From Chelydra serpentina (Eukaryota; Chordata; Testudines; Chelydridae), in NCBI GenBank assembly GCA_037349315.1, contig JBAIAC010000128.1, positions 124,001 through 188,000 on the forward strand: a stretch of 64,000 bases of DNA, written 5' to 3'. How positions within the stretch are numbered: the first letter of the stretch is position 1; the number at the start of each line of letters is the position of its first letter. Position numbers and translations under genes: made by a program. The notes under the pieces are model-generated. The model was given only the letters and a program-made list of their open reading frames with translations. It was not told the origin of the DNA and searched no databases. Shown one piece after another: positions 33,646 to 45,055 of this stretch.

Positions 33646-34588
33646 AATTACACTCCCAGGCACTGATAACAGAGTTACTGAAAGTTTGGGAGTTAAGAGC
33701 CAACAGGTCCGTGTTCCAGGCCCCTCCCCAATGACCCCTCCCTCTGGGACAGGGGCAGGTCTGACTCTCACACCAAATGCCTCGTTGTTGCTGCCAGAAT
33801 CTGTGGGCCGCTCATTTGAGTTACGTCCAGGGTGGAGTCCTGCTTTGTGCACCGTGTCTGAGACTGAAAATCCTAAACCACCCTTTGAAATAACGAATGC
33901 AGCAGGACGTGTTATGGTCCCTGCCCCAAAGCAGACAGACCAATGGGGAACTGCCAGTGAGCCCAGGGTAATACTCCACGGCCGATTTCCCTTTGTCGCT
34001 TGCTAAACTCCCTCCCAACCTCGTGGGGTCGCAGAGCCCGGTACTGAGCCTGAGCCAAGATGTCTAGACTGCAAATTTACCACCCCACAGCCCAGCCCTG
34101 GGAGCCTGAGCTGGCACGGGGCAGCCCTGGGTGTTCATTGCAGTGTGGACATAGCCTAGCGTTACGTCTACACTGCCATTAACATACCCAAGTCACTGTT
34201 CTCAAACCCTGGCTCAGCTGATCCAGGCTTGTGGGGCTTGTGCTGCAGGGCTATAAAATTACAGTGTAGACGCTTGGGCTTGAGCCCAGCCTCTGAGATC
34301 CCACGAGGGGTGAGGGTCTCCGAGGCCGGGCTCCAGTCTCAGCCCAATGTCCACACTGCAGCTTTTAGCCCCACAACCAGAGACTGAGACGTCCAAGTCA
34401 GATGATCCAGGCCAGCCGGGCCGTTATCACAGTATAGATGCACTGAGGGACGTGTTTGCTAGGTTTTTATGGATTTGCACCGGAAAACGTTGAGTGTTTC
34501 CATCCATTTCAGGCATCCCCATTCAGGGGAATCCTGAACAGAATGGAAATGGATATGCACATTTTTTTGTTAAAGGATCGGATATTTA
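33646..34588. other. Thr- and Cys-unit flanks
   Basis: Positions 33650-33950 match 48400-48710 and, inverted, 57020-57330. Positions 34060-34440 hold a repeat with several TGTCTACACTGCA / CAGTGTGGACAT pieces in both orientations, MITE-like but without defined ends. Positions 34443-34588 are the Cys-unit flank shared with 15740-15871. Confidence 0.45.
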
Positions 34589-34660
34589 AGGGGACACTTG
34601 GATTTGAACCAAGAACCACCTGACCTGCAGTCAAACACTCTACCACTGAGCTATACCCCC
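34589..34660 (-). tRNA. tRNA-Cys (GCA)
   Basis: Acceptor GGGGGTA/TGTCCCC pairs with one mismatch. The D-arm is TAGCTCAGTGGTAGAG, the anticodon arm TTTGA-CTGCAGG-TCAGG carries the normal GCA and pairs with two G-T wobbles, and the T-arm TTGGTTCAAATCCAA is perfect. Same orientation and flanks as the ACA copy at 15872. No TTTT is seen within 30 bases downstream. Likely functional. Confidence 0.85.
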
Positions 34661-35727
34661 ATGTTGTGTGTAATTGATTAAACATTATATAGACGTGTAA
34701 ACAGAACAGCTTCCACACCCACCGACATCGCTTCTCCCACTGACATAGCTCCCACCTCTCGGGGAGGTGGATTAGCTACACGGACAGGACAGCTCTCTCC
34801 CATCCGCTTAGAGCAGCTTCAGTGATTATAAATAAGTAGGAAATAACTTGCCGAATGGACAGTAACCAATGCATCGAATATGGCTGTGTCTGCATTCAAT
34901 AGGGGTAACTGGCCAGTGAACAGACTGTTTAGAATAACATGTACCTCAGTTCGGATGCAGAGTCACTGACCCCGGATTGGGACTGGTCCTAACAGGGAAT
35001 TTGTTTTCACAATTGGACACATTGCCACTTCGCTATTGTTATATTATACTCTGAGGGAAATGCCCATTAGATTCTTATTACTAATAAGTTTAGGCAACAT
35101 TCTCTCTCTTTGTTTTTGAATGTTCTCTCGTGAATTGTTATGGCAGTTTCTATGTAACTCTGCTAAGCAGGACAAATAATTTCTTTACAAAATTGTTTTT
35201 TCCTTGTCTTCATATCGTCTCCTGAAATTAGTTGATTCATTTTTACTTGTGGTTGGTTGAAAGGTTTAGCCGCGCCTGCACATTGTCACTGCTGTGCTGT
35301 TCCTTCAGTAGCCAGGCCCTTAGTACCAGGACTTAGAGTTTCAGAGACAGTTTCTGCTGCCCAGGGGTCAAAATAGTTAAGTCCCTTCCCCCCAAACGGG
35401 TGTGCAGAGACGTCCCAGCAGCGCTAAGGTGGCTCCCTGCCCACTCTGCCTCCCTCCCTCCATGCCGCGCCGCTCCCAGAAGTGGCCGGCATGTCCCTGC
35501 ATCCTCTGGGGGTGCGTCTCCACGCGCTGCTCCCATCCCTAGCGCCAACTCTGCAGCTCCCATTGGCTGGGAACTGCAGCCAATGGGAGCTGTGTGGGCA
35601 GAGCCTGCAGGCAGTGGAGCATGGAGACTCCCTGCCCCCCCCCCCCCCCCCCGACCTAGGAATCGCTGCCGAAGGGGTTTGTGTACCGGACGCTTTGGGA
35701 GCCGCGCAGCTCAAGATAAGTGCCACC
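34661..35727. other. Intergenic; no gene seen
   Basis: AT-rich to 35270. Positions 35424-35620 are a GC-rich dispersed segment shared with 2219-2330 and 31030-31290. A poly-C run of about 19 bases lies at 35634-35652. Confidence 0.4.
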
Positions 35728-36290
35728 TCCCAACCCCTTCCTGCACCCCAACCCCCTGCCCTCGCCCAGAGCCCCATATCACATCCAAACTCCTGCCCAG
35801 AGCCCCCCTCAGCCCCCCACCCCAACCCCCTGCCCCAGCCCACAGCCACATACCACACCCAAACTCCTGCCCAGAGCCCTCACCCCTCAGCCCCCCACCC
35901 CAACCCCCTGCCCCAGCCCACAGCCCCATACCACATCCAAACTCCTGCCCAGAGCCCTCACCCCTCAGCCCCCCACCCCAACCCCCTGCCCTCGCCCAGA
36001 GCCCCATACGACATCCAAACTCCTGCCCAGAGCCCCCCTCAGACCCCCACCCCAACCTCCTGCCTCAGCCCACAGCCCCATACCACACCCAAACTCCTTC
36101 CAAGAGCCCTCACCCCTCAGCCCCCCACCCCAACCCCCTGCCCCAGCCCACAGCCCCCATACCACACCCAAACGTCCTCCCAGAGCCCTCACTCCCCTGC
36201 CCCTGCCCCAGCCCAGAGCCCTCACCCAACCACCCAAACTCCTTCCCAAAACCTGACCCCCACCATCCCTCCTACACCCCAACCCCCTGC
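35728..36290. repeat. C-rich minisatellite, about 80-bp unit
   Basis: Six to seven units of CCCCAACCCCCTGCCCCAGC, CCACAGCCCCATACCACACC, CAAACTCCTGCCCAGAGCCC and a short CTCAGCCCCCCAC tail, with internal deletions. All six frames stay open for long stretches, giving spurious proline-rich ORFs up to 318 codons. Confidence 0.88.
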
Positions 36291-36894
36291 CCCAATCAAG
36301 GTAACTCACTTGATGTTCCTTCACTTCCCATTACTGATAGTATAGGAGGAGGGTAAAGAAGAAAAAAGAACAATGTGGGGAGATGGGAGAGAATGTTCTT
36401 TTTCTCGGATGTGTCCCAAGGGGGGGCCCTGAAAATTAAGCCACGCACAGGGCCCCACTAACTCGAAATCCTCCTGCTTAGTGGGGACACACACAATCGA
36501 CAGTATAAAATCTCTTTCTATAGAAGCTCGACTTCTATAAATTCGACATAATTTCATAACATAGACATACCCTGAGTGTAGAAGGATCCCTGAGGGTGTT
36601 TATTTGCGAGCTGAGGTTCCATTTCTGACATTTACCTTCTTTCCTGGTTTATTATATCTCCAGCGAGCAAACCGGAGCTGTTCCAAGGCCGGTTAGATGC
36701 TGCTTTCTAGACCAGAGAGCTGGGGTTGGCTGAGAACGCTGTCGCCATCAGCTGGTCAGAGAAACCAGGGAGGGAGGGTGGAATTTAGGATTTTCCTACC
36801 AGGGTGAGGTGCTGCTGGACTCATCTAGTGGGGGAGAGTCTGAACAAGCTTCTCAGCTCCCAGAGGGGGGCAGACAAGCCGGTGCCTTAATGGA

Positions 36895-37215
36895 GAGAAA
36901 ATATTGGGTATTAAAGGGCTCTTTAATCTAGCAGAGAAAGGCATAACGAGATCCAATGGCTGGAAGGTAAAAAGAGACAAATTACAAATCAGGGAGGATT
37001 ATTCAACAGTGAGGATGATTCACCACAGGAACAAGGTACCAAGGGAAGTGGTGGATTCTCCATCTCTTGATGTCATTTAATGAAACTTCACTAGATGCCT
37101 TTCTGGAATGTGTTTGCCCCAAAAGTAGCTCTTGTGGTACACAGGAGGCCTGTGAGATGCAGGGGGTCAGATTAGATGCTCTAATGGTCTCTTCTGACCA
37201 TAAAGTCTACTAATT
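36895..37215 (+). mobile_element. CR1/L3-type LINE 3' end
   Basis: The order AATCTAGCAGAGAAAGGCATA, CGAGATCCAATGGCTGGAAG, GACAAATTACAAATCAGG, GGTGGATTCTCCATC and GGGTCAGATTAGATG..CTTCTGACC is that of the 3' region of a second CR1-type family. The coding frame is broken. It is an old insertion. Confidence 0.6.
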
Positions 37216-38171
37216 TCTGAAAAAGTGAGTGTAGCATTGGGAGCAGCCTCTGAAGTTTTCCTGTCTAGCCGGCTTGCTTCCTAGAATGGACACTCATTGA
37301 GTGGGGTGATCCCCAGGGAGTAGCTCAAACCTCCAAAGTGTCTGGCCAGCGGCAGGACATTAGCATTGCAGGGGAGGGGTGTGGCAGTGACATCACAAAG
37401 GCCTTTTGCAGGACCTCGGCCTATTGGTCAAAGGTGGTGGGAGGCGGTGACCTCACAGAGAGATGCTGACATCAGCCAGGCCAGGCCAGGGGCGCAGGGC
37501 CAGGGAAACCTCGGAGACCCCCGTAGCTTTGCTTCAGCAAGTCTCCTTGTCGGGTCTCTCAGAGGACTGAGAGAGTATTAGGGTTCACGGACGTGAGCGC
37601 GAGGAGGAACCTCTTTGGAGTTTTCTCCTTTGCTTTTACGGACTTACCTAGAAAACAGACGTCCCTGGTTAGACGGTAAGAGCCTCCGAGAGGTTTGGGA
37701 CCTGTTCAGTCTGATCCATCCGGTGCCAGCTGAATTCTAGGCATGGAAAACAGTCACTTCAGATGGCAGAATTTAATTCCCCACTTGGGATTTTGTCCCT
37801 CAGAATCACTGGGGACATTAGGGTTTGTCCTTTTTGTTTGACCTTTTCCTCCATCCCTCCCTCCTTTCTCTTCATCTCTTACTTCTTTTGTCATTTCCCC
37901 TGTTCCCCTCCCACCACCAGGTGGGAGGTGTAGGTGTGTGTGTGTGTGTGGGGGGTGAGAGTGGCCCTGTGGGTGTGAGCTCTGGGAACGGGGCCTCTAG
38001 GAATCCCTATTTCCAGTTGCATTAACCAGTCATAAAGGAGAAGGAAAAGTTAATGCCTTCGAAAAGTCTGTGTGTGTGTGAGCTGGATGGGAGGGTGTCT
38101 CAAAACCACACTGCTCCAGTCTCTTTTCTCTGATTTCCTCTAGAAAATCTGAAGCCAGGAGCAAAATCAGC
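37216..38171. other. Intergenic; possible unclassified repeat at 37340-37700
   Basis: Positions 37340-37700 have direct near-repeats (GTGACATCACAAAGGCC and GGTGACCTCACAGAG, each followed by a CAGG-rich part) and look like an element 5' end, but I cannot name the family. A (GT)n tract sits at 37933-37950. No gene is seen. Confidence 0.3.
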
Positions 38172-38244
38172 TGCCCTCTCTGAGGCTTGAATTCAGGACC
38201 TTCACGTTATGAGACTGACGCTCTGCCGACTGTGCTAAGAAGAC
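38172..38244 (-). tRNA. Elongator tRNA-Met (CAT)
   Basis: Acceptor GTCTTCT/AGAGGGC pairs throughout with two G-T wobbles. The D-arm is TAGCACAGTCGGCAGAGC, and the anticodon arm TCAGT-CTCATAA-CGTGA has anticodon CAT with two mismatches on its lower side. T-arm CTGAATTCAAGCCTCAG, discriminator A. A TTTT terminator is close (AAAA at 38164-38167 on the plus strand). Distinct from the initiator at 13933. Perhaps weakly functional. Confidence 0.8.
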
Positions 38245-39220
38245 TTATAAAGGCCTAACGCTCAGTGCATCTAGGACCCTCCTCCAGCAGTGACTGGGGC
38301 AGGGATGGAGCCTGGGCTGTGCTGGGAGGAGCCGGGAGATCTGGTGCCCACAGACCTGTCCTGGCAGCTTTCTCAGCAGCAAATAAATCGATTCTCCCTG
38401 CCCGGGAACAACCCACCCAGAGCTAATGGCAGCACAGGGGGGCGGGGGGAGGGGAGTTCCCAAGCTTTGCACCAACCTCCCCAGTTTAGAACTTACTCCC
38501 ATTACCCTGGTACGGCACTTTCCACGGGAATGAGGCAAAGCAAGTGGGGAAGCTACATGGGGAATAGACACCAGGGCTCCGGGTAAGGGCTGAACTCAGC
38601 ACCCCAGCCAGAGTCTCCTTTGCACCAACCAGGGGCACCACGGCAGGTGCGTCTTAGCCCCAGCGGGGCAGTCGGCAGCTCTCAGTCTCTGGGGGTCACC
38701 CCTTTGCCTGGGCATTGACAGGCTGCTGGTTCACACCTCGCTCCAGATGGGGCTTTTCAGCGACGAGACTTCAGGACATTTTAACCGGAAGAAAATCTCT
38801 ATTCTGGTTTAGCCCCATTTGACTCCTTCTGCCCGTCTACTCCCTCCCCCCACCGGTCTCTTTCCTTCCCCATTGGGGCCGTGCCGAGAGGAGCCCCAGT
38901 CAGTCTCTGTCACAGAGTCTGTATCACTGACCTCTCTCCTCTCTGAACACTGACTGCCCATCCTTTTCCTGGCCTCTCAGTCTATGCAGATGGGACCTTT
39001 CCCTCCCGTACCTTCTCCTTCCTCGTCCACCATCGTCCCAAGCAGCACAGCGAGTGGGAATCTCAAAAGTATCCAGGTGACTTTAGGAGCAGAAACCCCC
39101 ACAGACCTTCCCTGCAATCGGCACTTGCCCCTCACTGAGCAGGACTGAAACTCCTGCAGGGAGACTGCTGGGGAGCCTCCCCTCTGGGCGTGAGCAAAGC
39201 AGCCCGGTGAAAAGAGAATT
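38245..39220. other. Intergenic; Ala-unit flank at right end
   Basis: Nothing coding is recognised. From about 39120 the sequence matches 10680-10770 before the other Ala copy (GGGAGAC, GGGCGTGAGCAAAGCAGCC). Confidence 0.4.
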
Positions 39221-39292
39221 TGGAGATGGTGGGGAGTGAACCCAGGGCCTCATACATGCAAAGCATGCGCTCTGCCACTGAGCTACATCCCC
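39221..39292 (-). tRNA. tRNA-Ala (TGC)
   Basis: Acceptor GGGGATG/CATCTCC, D-arm TAGCTCAGTGGCAGAGC, anticodon arm CATGC-TTTGCAT-GTATG (TGC), T-arm CTGGGTTCACTCCCCAC with mismatches at the stem ends, discriminator A. A TTTT terminator follows within 12 bases (AAAA at 39210-39213 on the plus strand). It is the better-preserved member of the Ala pair and probably functional. Confidence 0.85.
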
Positions 39293-39577
39293 AGAAGGGC
39301 TGTGTTTGCTCTGGGTTACACTCAGAGCCCTCCTGTCTCCAGAGCATCCAGTGGCCTCACAGCAGCATGGGGGCCACAGTCCCTGCTCTGAGGCTGATCC
39401 TGCTGTCCTGGAGGCTGCTGGTTCTTTGGGGTCACTTTGCAGCAGGGCCAGATTCTATGTGTGGGGAGAGAGAGTCGTGCCCTGGACTCAGGGTGCAGAG
39501 ATACACTCAGCCTCTCACCTACATTGGGGGGGGGGGGGGGGGCTGCCACCCTCTGCAGGAAGGTGGTGGTGCTCGGG

Positions 39578-39647
39578 CAGGGGGGATAGCTCAGTGGTTT
39601 GAGCATAGATCTGCTAAACCCAGGGTTGTGAGTTCAATCCTTGAGGA
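39578..39647 (+). mobile_element. SINE head only
   Basis: This copy has the SINE tRNA-like head (GGGGATAGCTCAGTGGTTTG, B box GTTGTGAGTTCAATCC) and ends at CCTTGAGG. The middle and CR1-like tail are absent. It lies in the Ala-unit flank and is not in the paralogous flank at 11.1 kb, so it inserted after that duplication. Confidence 0.75.
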
Positions 39648-40430
39648 CCCCAAAGAGGATCTGTGGAGGTTTCTGCTCCTAAGTCATGTGGGTACTTTTA
39701 AGATTCCCACCCGCTGTGCTGCTTGGGATGAGGGAGGGGAAGGTCCCATCTGCACAGACTGAGAGGCCAGGAAATGGAGGGGCAGTCAGTGCTCAAAGAG
39801 GAGAGAGGTCAGTGATTTACACCCCCCAGGGGACACTGTCTTTTCGAGGTGAGGGCAGCTGGCTTGGGATGAGCTGAGGATGGATAGAAAAAGGCTGGAG
39901 TCAATGACAGATGAGACCGTACAGGGGAAGGGAAATGGCAGCTCCACAGAAGGTCCTGGCTGCTCAGATGCCCCAGTTATAGTCCCCTGGCCTGTCCTAG
40001 AGAGAGAAAAGACAAAGAGGCACCCAGCCCCCCTACAGTGATCCCATGGACAAGAATCTGGCTGGGAGTGGGGTGAAGGTTCCCTCTGGACAAAGGGAGC
40101 TGAAATCCCTCAGCGTCCTGGCATTTAAGTGATGCATCAAACCCTGCACGGGTGGGGGCTGAGGTTCATCAGCAGAAGGTTGGGCAGTAGGTCAACCCAT
40201 CGGGCTGCCTCCTAGGCCAGGCTGCAGCCCAGCTTCAGGACTCAGAGGAAATGGAGCTCGCACCCCTACCTACAGGACTCCAGGCATGACCAGCCTTCTG
40301 GATCCATCGTCTCCCCTGGCGCTCAAGTCACAACAGCGAGCCGGCAAAAGACAGGCTCCCACGTCACTGGAGAGAGCAAGACGAAGCCTTGGAACACCCA
40401 GGAGTGTTAGGTGGCAAAAGAGCTGCCCCA
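39648..40430. other. Intergenic; Gln-unit flank
   Basis: Positions 40185-40430 are the Gln-unit flank shared with 51355-51570 and 5815-5980. The sequence AGTGTTAG at 40403-40410 is the uninterrupted version of the hAT insertion site at 51563. No gene is seen. Confidence 0.5.
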
Positions 40431-40502
40431 ACGTCCCACCAAGACTTGAACTCGGATTGCAGGATTCAAAGCCCTGAATGTTGGCCCTTACACCATGGGA
40501 CC
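40431..40502 (-). tRNA. tRNA-Gln (TTG)
   Basis: Acceptor GGTCCCA/TGGGACG, D-arm TGGTGTAAGGGCC, loop with anticodon TTG, T-arm CCGAGTTCAAGTCTTGG. One acceptor-end mismatch and a weakened anticodon stem are present. Paired with Lys at 40800 in the same orientation, as at 56176/56568. Function is possible but uncertain. Confidence 0.75.
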
Positions 40503-40799
40503 AAGGATGGTAATCTTGTGTTCGTCTGATTTCCGGTGTACAAGAGCCCGGGTGGACAATTTTTTGCCTCCCTTGCTCAAGGCTTCTATGGCTTCTCTGG
40601 CCAGCCCTGTATTTGCTCAACAAGTCGGCACACAGCGGTTTCCTGTAGACCCAGAAGCCTTTCTTCCTCTAGACTGTGAGGCCAGTGGGCATGGGAGAAA
40701 GTTGCCCCTTCAGTCCCAGGCAGAAAATGGCCCTTCCTAGGAAAGCCCAGGTCCTGAAAAGAAAAGGAAATTGATGATAGTAGGTACTGATCCTCCTTA

Positions 40800-40872
40800 C
40801 ACCTGACCAGGGACATGAACCCTGGACCCTCAGATTAAAAGTCTGATGCTCTACCCCCTGAGCTAGCCAGGC
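40800..40872 (-). tRNA. tRNA-Lys (TTT), well preserved
   Basis: Acceptor GCCTGGC/GTCAGGT, anticodon arm TCAGA-CTTTTAA-TCTGA (TTT) is perfect, T-arm CAGGGTTCATGTCCCTG is perfect in the stem. The D-loop reads CAGGGGGTAG where others have CAGTTGGTAG. It is the best Lys copy in the window. No immediate TTTT is seen downstream; the next is about 40 bases away. Confidence 0.85.
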
Positions 40873-42145
40873 TCACATAAAGAAAGTGCAAGTTTGGTGC
40901 AGAAGAGAAACTAGTCAAGAAAAAGAGGGCAGGAAACAATACAGAAAATTTGCTACTCTGGCTCCCTTAGCAGCCCTAGCCCCAGCCTGCTCCTCCATCT
41001 GGCGCCCAGAGGCCTTCTTCTTTTTCTAGTTAAATCTCAGATCCAGGAGAAATCACCGTTCGACAAAGAAAAACAAAATCACAGACAGAAATGCCACTGG
41101 GAATATAAATAAAGGACAATGCAATCCCCATCCCAGTCTGGTATCCAGAGCTGGATTAGTTTTTGTGGGCCTGGCGCGAAACATATTTCTGGGCCCCCCC
41201 CTGTGGAATGAAGGGGCCAGGGGCAAGAGCACGGTGGGGCATGAACAGGGCGGGAAGGATTGGTCCCCAGCTGGAGCGAGGCAGGGGTCAGGGGCCAGAT
41301 GAGCACAGTGGGACATGGGGGGAGGATTAGTCCCTGCTGACTGGAGCAAGGCAGGGGCCGGGTCAATAGCACATCGGGGCTGGAGCTAGGGTTGGTCCCT
41401 GGAGCAAGGGAGGGGCTGGGGGTAAACTGCAAGCGCAGAAGGGCTGGGAAGTGGTAAACAGGATTCCCCCTCCCCACCCCTGCCCACATAGAGCGGGTAC
41501 CTACCTTCTCCCTGGTTCTAGCCCATTCTCTGCGTCTCTCTCTGCACTGAGCTGAGGGTGAGGGTGCACTGAGCACAGGGCTGGGGGTGCAGGGTCTGGG
41601 AGGGAGTTAGGGGGCAGGAGCAGGCTGGGGGTTGGGGTGCAGGGTCTGGCCAGGAGCCAGGGTGAGGGAGGGGGCTCAGGGTTGGGGCAGGGGGTTGGGG
41701 TGTGGAGCGCTTACCTGACAGCAGCTCCCATTTGGTGCAAGGGGGGCAGGTTGGGATGTGGGGTGTGTGTGCAGGAGCTCCTGTCTGGTGGGGTGGGGTG
41801 TGTGAGGGGGGTGCATGAGTCAGAACATGGGGTGTGGGGGGCTGGTTATGTGTGGGGGTGCAGGAGTCAGGACTGGGAGATGAGGAGTGTGAGGGGGGTG
41901 CAGGAGTCAGGGCATGGGGCTGGGAATGTGATAGCTACCCACAATGCACTGCTCTTTGGGGCGCCGCAAGAGTTGCTAGAGTGGATGCGCTCTGGTGACA
42001 CAAGGAGCAGAGTGTTTAATTGAAACCCTTCAACTAAAGCAGCGTAACTCTGTAGTGTGGACACAGCCTGAGAGTGAGACAAGACCCAGCTCCCCTTGAC
42101 ACCAAGGATGCTCAGGGACTGAAACTAAAGAACCACAAGTGCCTG
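40873..42145. other. Lys-unit flank, G-rich repeat, Ser-unit flank
   Basis: Positions 40880-41060 are the inverted Lys-unit flank (as 1-234). Positions 41590-41930 are the G-rich degenerate tandem repeat shared with 4973-5215. Positions 41930-42145 are the Ser-unit flank, near-identical to 58770-58986. No gene is seen. Confidence 0.5.
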
Positions 42146-42227
42146 CGTAGTTGACAGGATTGGAACCTGTGCAGGGAAACCCCAATGGATTTCTAGCCCA
42201 TCGCCTTCACCACTCGGCCACAACTAC
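42146..42227 (-). tRNA. tRNA-Ser (AGA)
   Basis: 82-nt class II tRNA: acceptor GTAGTTG/CAACTAC is perfect, D-arm TGGCCGAGTGG, anticodon loop CTAGAAA (AGA), variable arm, T-arm CAGGTTCCAATCCTG. One anticodon-stem pair is G-T (GATGG-GC against the GATGGAC of the copy at 58987). There is no TTTT downstream, only TTCTTT. Probably functional or very recently inactivated. Confidence 0.85.
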
Positions 42228-43397
42228 TTGTCTTGTGCTGGTTCTCACTACACTCTAGTTCTGTTCTCACTGAGTGATCGTTTCCTCAGACCAGCTTCCA
42301 CAACACACTCACTGCCGTGCCATTGTGTAAGTGTGTCCATGGCTGAACAGCAAGAATTCCTGCTCATTTCCCTGCTGGCTGGAGAATGATGACAGTGTGT
42401 TTGTGGTTAATGATGTTGCTGTAGATGGTTTATTCCCTGCCTAGACAATTCAGACAGTCCCTTTCCCCATCCTATCCCCAGCACATCAGTGATGCCGATA
42501 GCAGGGGCAGGTTTTCTTTGGAGCACTGAGATTTTTGGGGGGAGTTGGTGGCTCCTTTCTTTCCTCACCCTGGAGTAAGCTCAGCTTTTTATTCCATCCG
42601 TGATGATTCATGGAATAACAACAGCAGCATGAAGAACGAGGAGATGGAATATCTCACTGCCGGGGGAAAGGTGGCCACGTCCCTTCTAGGGTGACCAGAT
42701 GTCCCGATTTTATAGGGACAGTCCCGATTTTTGGGTCTTTTTGTTATATAGGCTCCTATTACCCCCCACCCCCGTCCTGATTTCTCACATTTGCTGTCTG
42801 GTCACCCTACTCCCCTCTGTCTGACCATTGTCACTGCAGGAGAGAAGGTTTGTAAGGAATCGAATGCCCTGGCTCAGACAAGAGACACAGGAAGATTTTG
42901 CTGTTCATGTATCCGTGCAAAGGAACTTGTGTCTCTGTGTGAAAACGAGGAGGGAATTGAAACACTCACATGGTGGTGCCGAAGGCAGCAGGGAACCCCA
43001 TAGGATGAGAATAGGAGATGTTCTCACGCAGCATGTTTCTTACTTTGCCCATCTGTCAGTTTGATTATAATCGATGGAAATATGTTGCCATTGGTTTGTG
43101 TGTTTACACAGAGATTGACATTAACCAACTAATACGTCCTTCTTCCCAGCCTGCCTAGTCTGCGGTGGGTGAGTTTAGAGGGACACGTTCGCTCTCCCCA
43201 GTCCCCGTGCCAGGCCTGTGCTCTCCATGCTGCCCCCTTCCCACACTGCTGGGATCCTTCCCTGATCTCCCCCCAGACCTCTGCCCCCCACCCCCACTTC
43301 TGGGAGCCCCTCCCAGCACTGTCCATCTCCCCTGCTGGCAGGATCCTGCCACCTTCCTTTCATTTCCTGCCTCCCCCTGAGCAAAAGCTCAGCACTA
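42228..43397. other. Ser-unit flank and intergenic DNA
   Basis: Positions 42228-42460 match 59070-59260 and, inverted, 31880-32100. Positions 42600-42980 match 31500-31740 inverted apart from the MITE. Nothing coding is seen in 42980-43397. Confidence 0.45.
42687..42809. mobile_element. hAT-like MITE
   Basis: It starts TAGGGTGACCAGATGTCCCG and ends TTGCTGTCTGGTCACCCTA. The flanks GTCCCTTC and CTCCCCTC look like a decayed 8-bp target duplication. The inverted paralogue near 31650-31665 has the uninterrupted sequence (complement CGTCCCCTCTC), so the insertion is younger than that duplication. Confidence 0.85.
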
Positions 43398-43469
43398 TTC
43401 CCACCCTGGGAATTGAGCGTAGGCCACTAGGGTGAAAACCAGGACTCCTGCCCACTAGACCACATGGGA
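43398..43469 (-). tRNA. tRNA-Glu (TTC), degenerate
   Basis: Acceptor TCCCATG/GGTGGGA pairs with one mismatch. D-arm TGGTCTAGTGGGCAGGA, loop TTTTCAC with anticodon TTC. The anticodon stem (CCTGG/CCTAG) has two mismatches, and the T-arm (GCTCAATTCCCAGG) is weakened. A TTTT terminator follows (AAAA at 43383-43386 on the plus strand). The only Glu copy here; likely a pseudogene or weak gene. Confidence 0.7.
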
Positions 43470-44009
43470 CTGGGATCGCTCTGGGGTCTAAGAGCCGCTC
43501 CTAAGAGCAGCAGCGCTGCCCAGCGGGGCCAGCACCCAGCGCTGGATTAACCCTTCCCGTGCTGAGCTTCTCTCTCTCCATTCCCAGCACCTGTGATCAG
43601 GAACCAGAGATCGGGGCTCCCAGGTTCTCCACAGCCCAGGACTGAGATTGGGACCCCCCCCCATTGTGCGAGGTGCTGTACAAACCCTGGCCAACACCGG
43701 GACCCCCAGGGGGGTCCCCTCAATGTCCCAGAGCCTCTGCTGCCCAATTTCTCCTGACGCCCCCGGGATCCACCCCTCCCCCTCCTGTAAAACACCCACC
43801 TTTCCCCACAGCCCTTCTTTCCCTGCCCCCGCACTTTGCTGGCTCACCCTGGGCCCAGCTCCTCCCCCCTCCCCCAGGTGAAGCACAGATGGAGGCAACA
43901 TCGGCCCCTGGAGACAGCCCCAGTGAGCGCTGCAGCCCCCCGGGGGGATTTGCAGACACAGGAAGGGAGCAGCTGGGAGCGGTGGGGGCTGGGAAGGAGG
44001 GAGGAGCCG

Positions 44010-44645
44010 GGGCAGCCCCTGGGGGCGGGGCTCTGGCACAGCTCGGGGGCAGGGCAGCTCCAGGGGGCGGGGCTCTGGCACAGCCCAGGGGCGGGGCAGC
44101 TCCTGGGGGCAGGGCCCTGGCTCCATTGTGAGCCGGGGGCGGGGCAGCTCCTCAGGGCGGGGCTCTGGCACAGCCTGGGGGCGGGGCAGGTCCTGAGGGC
44201 GTGGCTCTGGCACAGCCCGGGGGCCAGGCAGGTCCTGGGGGCGGGGCTCTGGCCCCATTGTGAGCCGGGGGCGGGGCAGCTCCTGGGGGCGGGGCTCTGG
44301 CATAGCCCAGGGGCGGGGCAGCTCCTGGGGGCGGGGCTCTGGCACAACCCGGGGGCGGGGCAGCTCCTGGGGTCGGGGCTCTGGCTCCATTGTGAGCCGG
44401 GGGCGGGGCAGCTCCTGGGGGCGGGGCTCTGGAACAGCCCGGGGGCGGGGCAGCTCCTGGGGGCGGGGCTCTGGCTCCATTGTGAGCAGGGGGTGGGGCA
44501 GCTCTTGGGGGCGGGGCTCTGGCTCCATTGTGAGAGAGGGGGCGGGGCATCACCTGGGGGGCGGGGCTCTGGCAAAGCCCAGGGGCAGGGCAGCTCCTGG
44601 GGGCGGGGCTCTGGTTCCATTGGGAGCCGGGGGCGGGGCTTAGCA
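44010..44645. repeat. Minisatellite of GC boxes, about 42-bp unit
   Basis: About 14 tandem units built from GGGGGCGGGGCAGCTCCTGG, GGGCGGGGCTCTGGCACAGC, with a longer variant carrying CTCCATTGTGAGCC. Every unit has two GGGCGGGG boxes, the core bound by Sp1-type factors. Long open frames on both strands (up to about 640 codons) are artefacts of repeat composition. Confidence 0.88.
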
Positions 44646-44854
44646 GCGGCTCCCTGGGGGAGTCCCGTGTTTGCTGGCAGCGCTGGTGGCAGTTGTCCAG
44701 GGGGGACAGAGCCTGGGGCCGGGGGGTTCCCCTGGGTGGGGCCGGGGCCGGCGGGGGGACGAGCCGGAGCTGCGGGCGGGGGAAGGTCAGTGGGACACGT
44801 GGGGGGTGGAGCATCCCCTGGGAGCCAGGAAAGTCCGGGGGGGAGAAGAAAGTG

Positions 44855-45055
44855 TCAGTGTGTGTATGTGTGTCAGTGTGTGTGTGTTACTGAGTGTGTG
44901 TGTTACTGTGTGTGTGTGTCAGTGTGTGTGTGTGTGTGTGTGTGTTACTGTGTGTGTGTGTTACTGTGTGTGTGTGTTACTGTGTGTGTGTGTGTCAGTG
45001 TGTGTGTGTTACTGTGTGTGTGTGTTACTGTGTGTGTGTCTGTGTGTGGCACTGT
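44855..45055. repeat. (GT)n microsatellite with TTACTG interruptions
   Basis: Alternating GTGTGTGTGT runs with regularly spaced TTACTG or TCAGTG, giving a higher-order period of about 20-30 bp. It can form Z-DNA-like purine-pyrimidine alternation. Not coding. Confidence 0.9.

Noticed and set aside
35400..36356. Proline-rich open frames of up to 318 codons
   Set aside because: C-rich minisatellite with about 80-bp period; all frames are open by composition.
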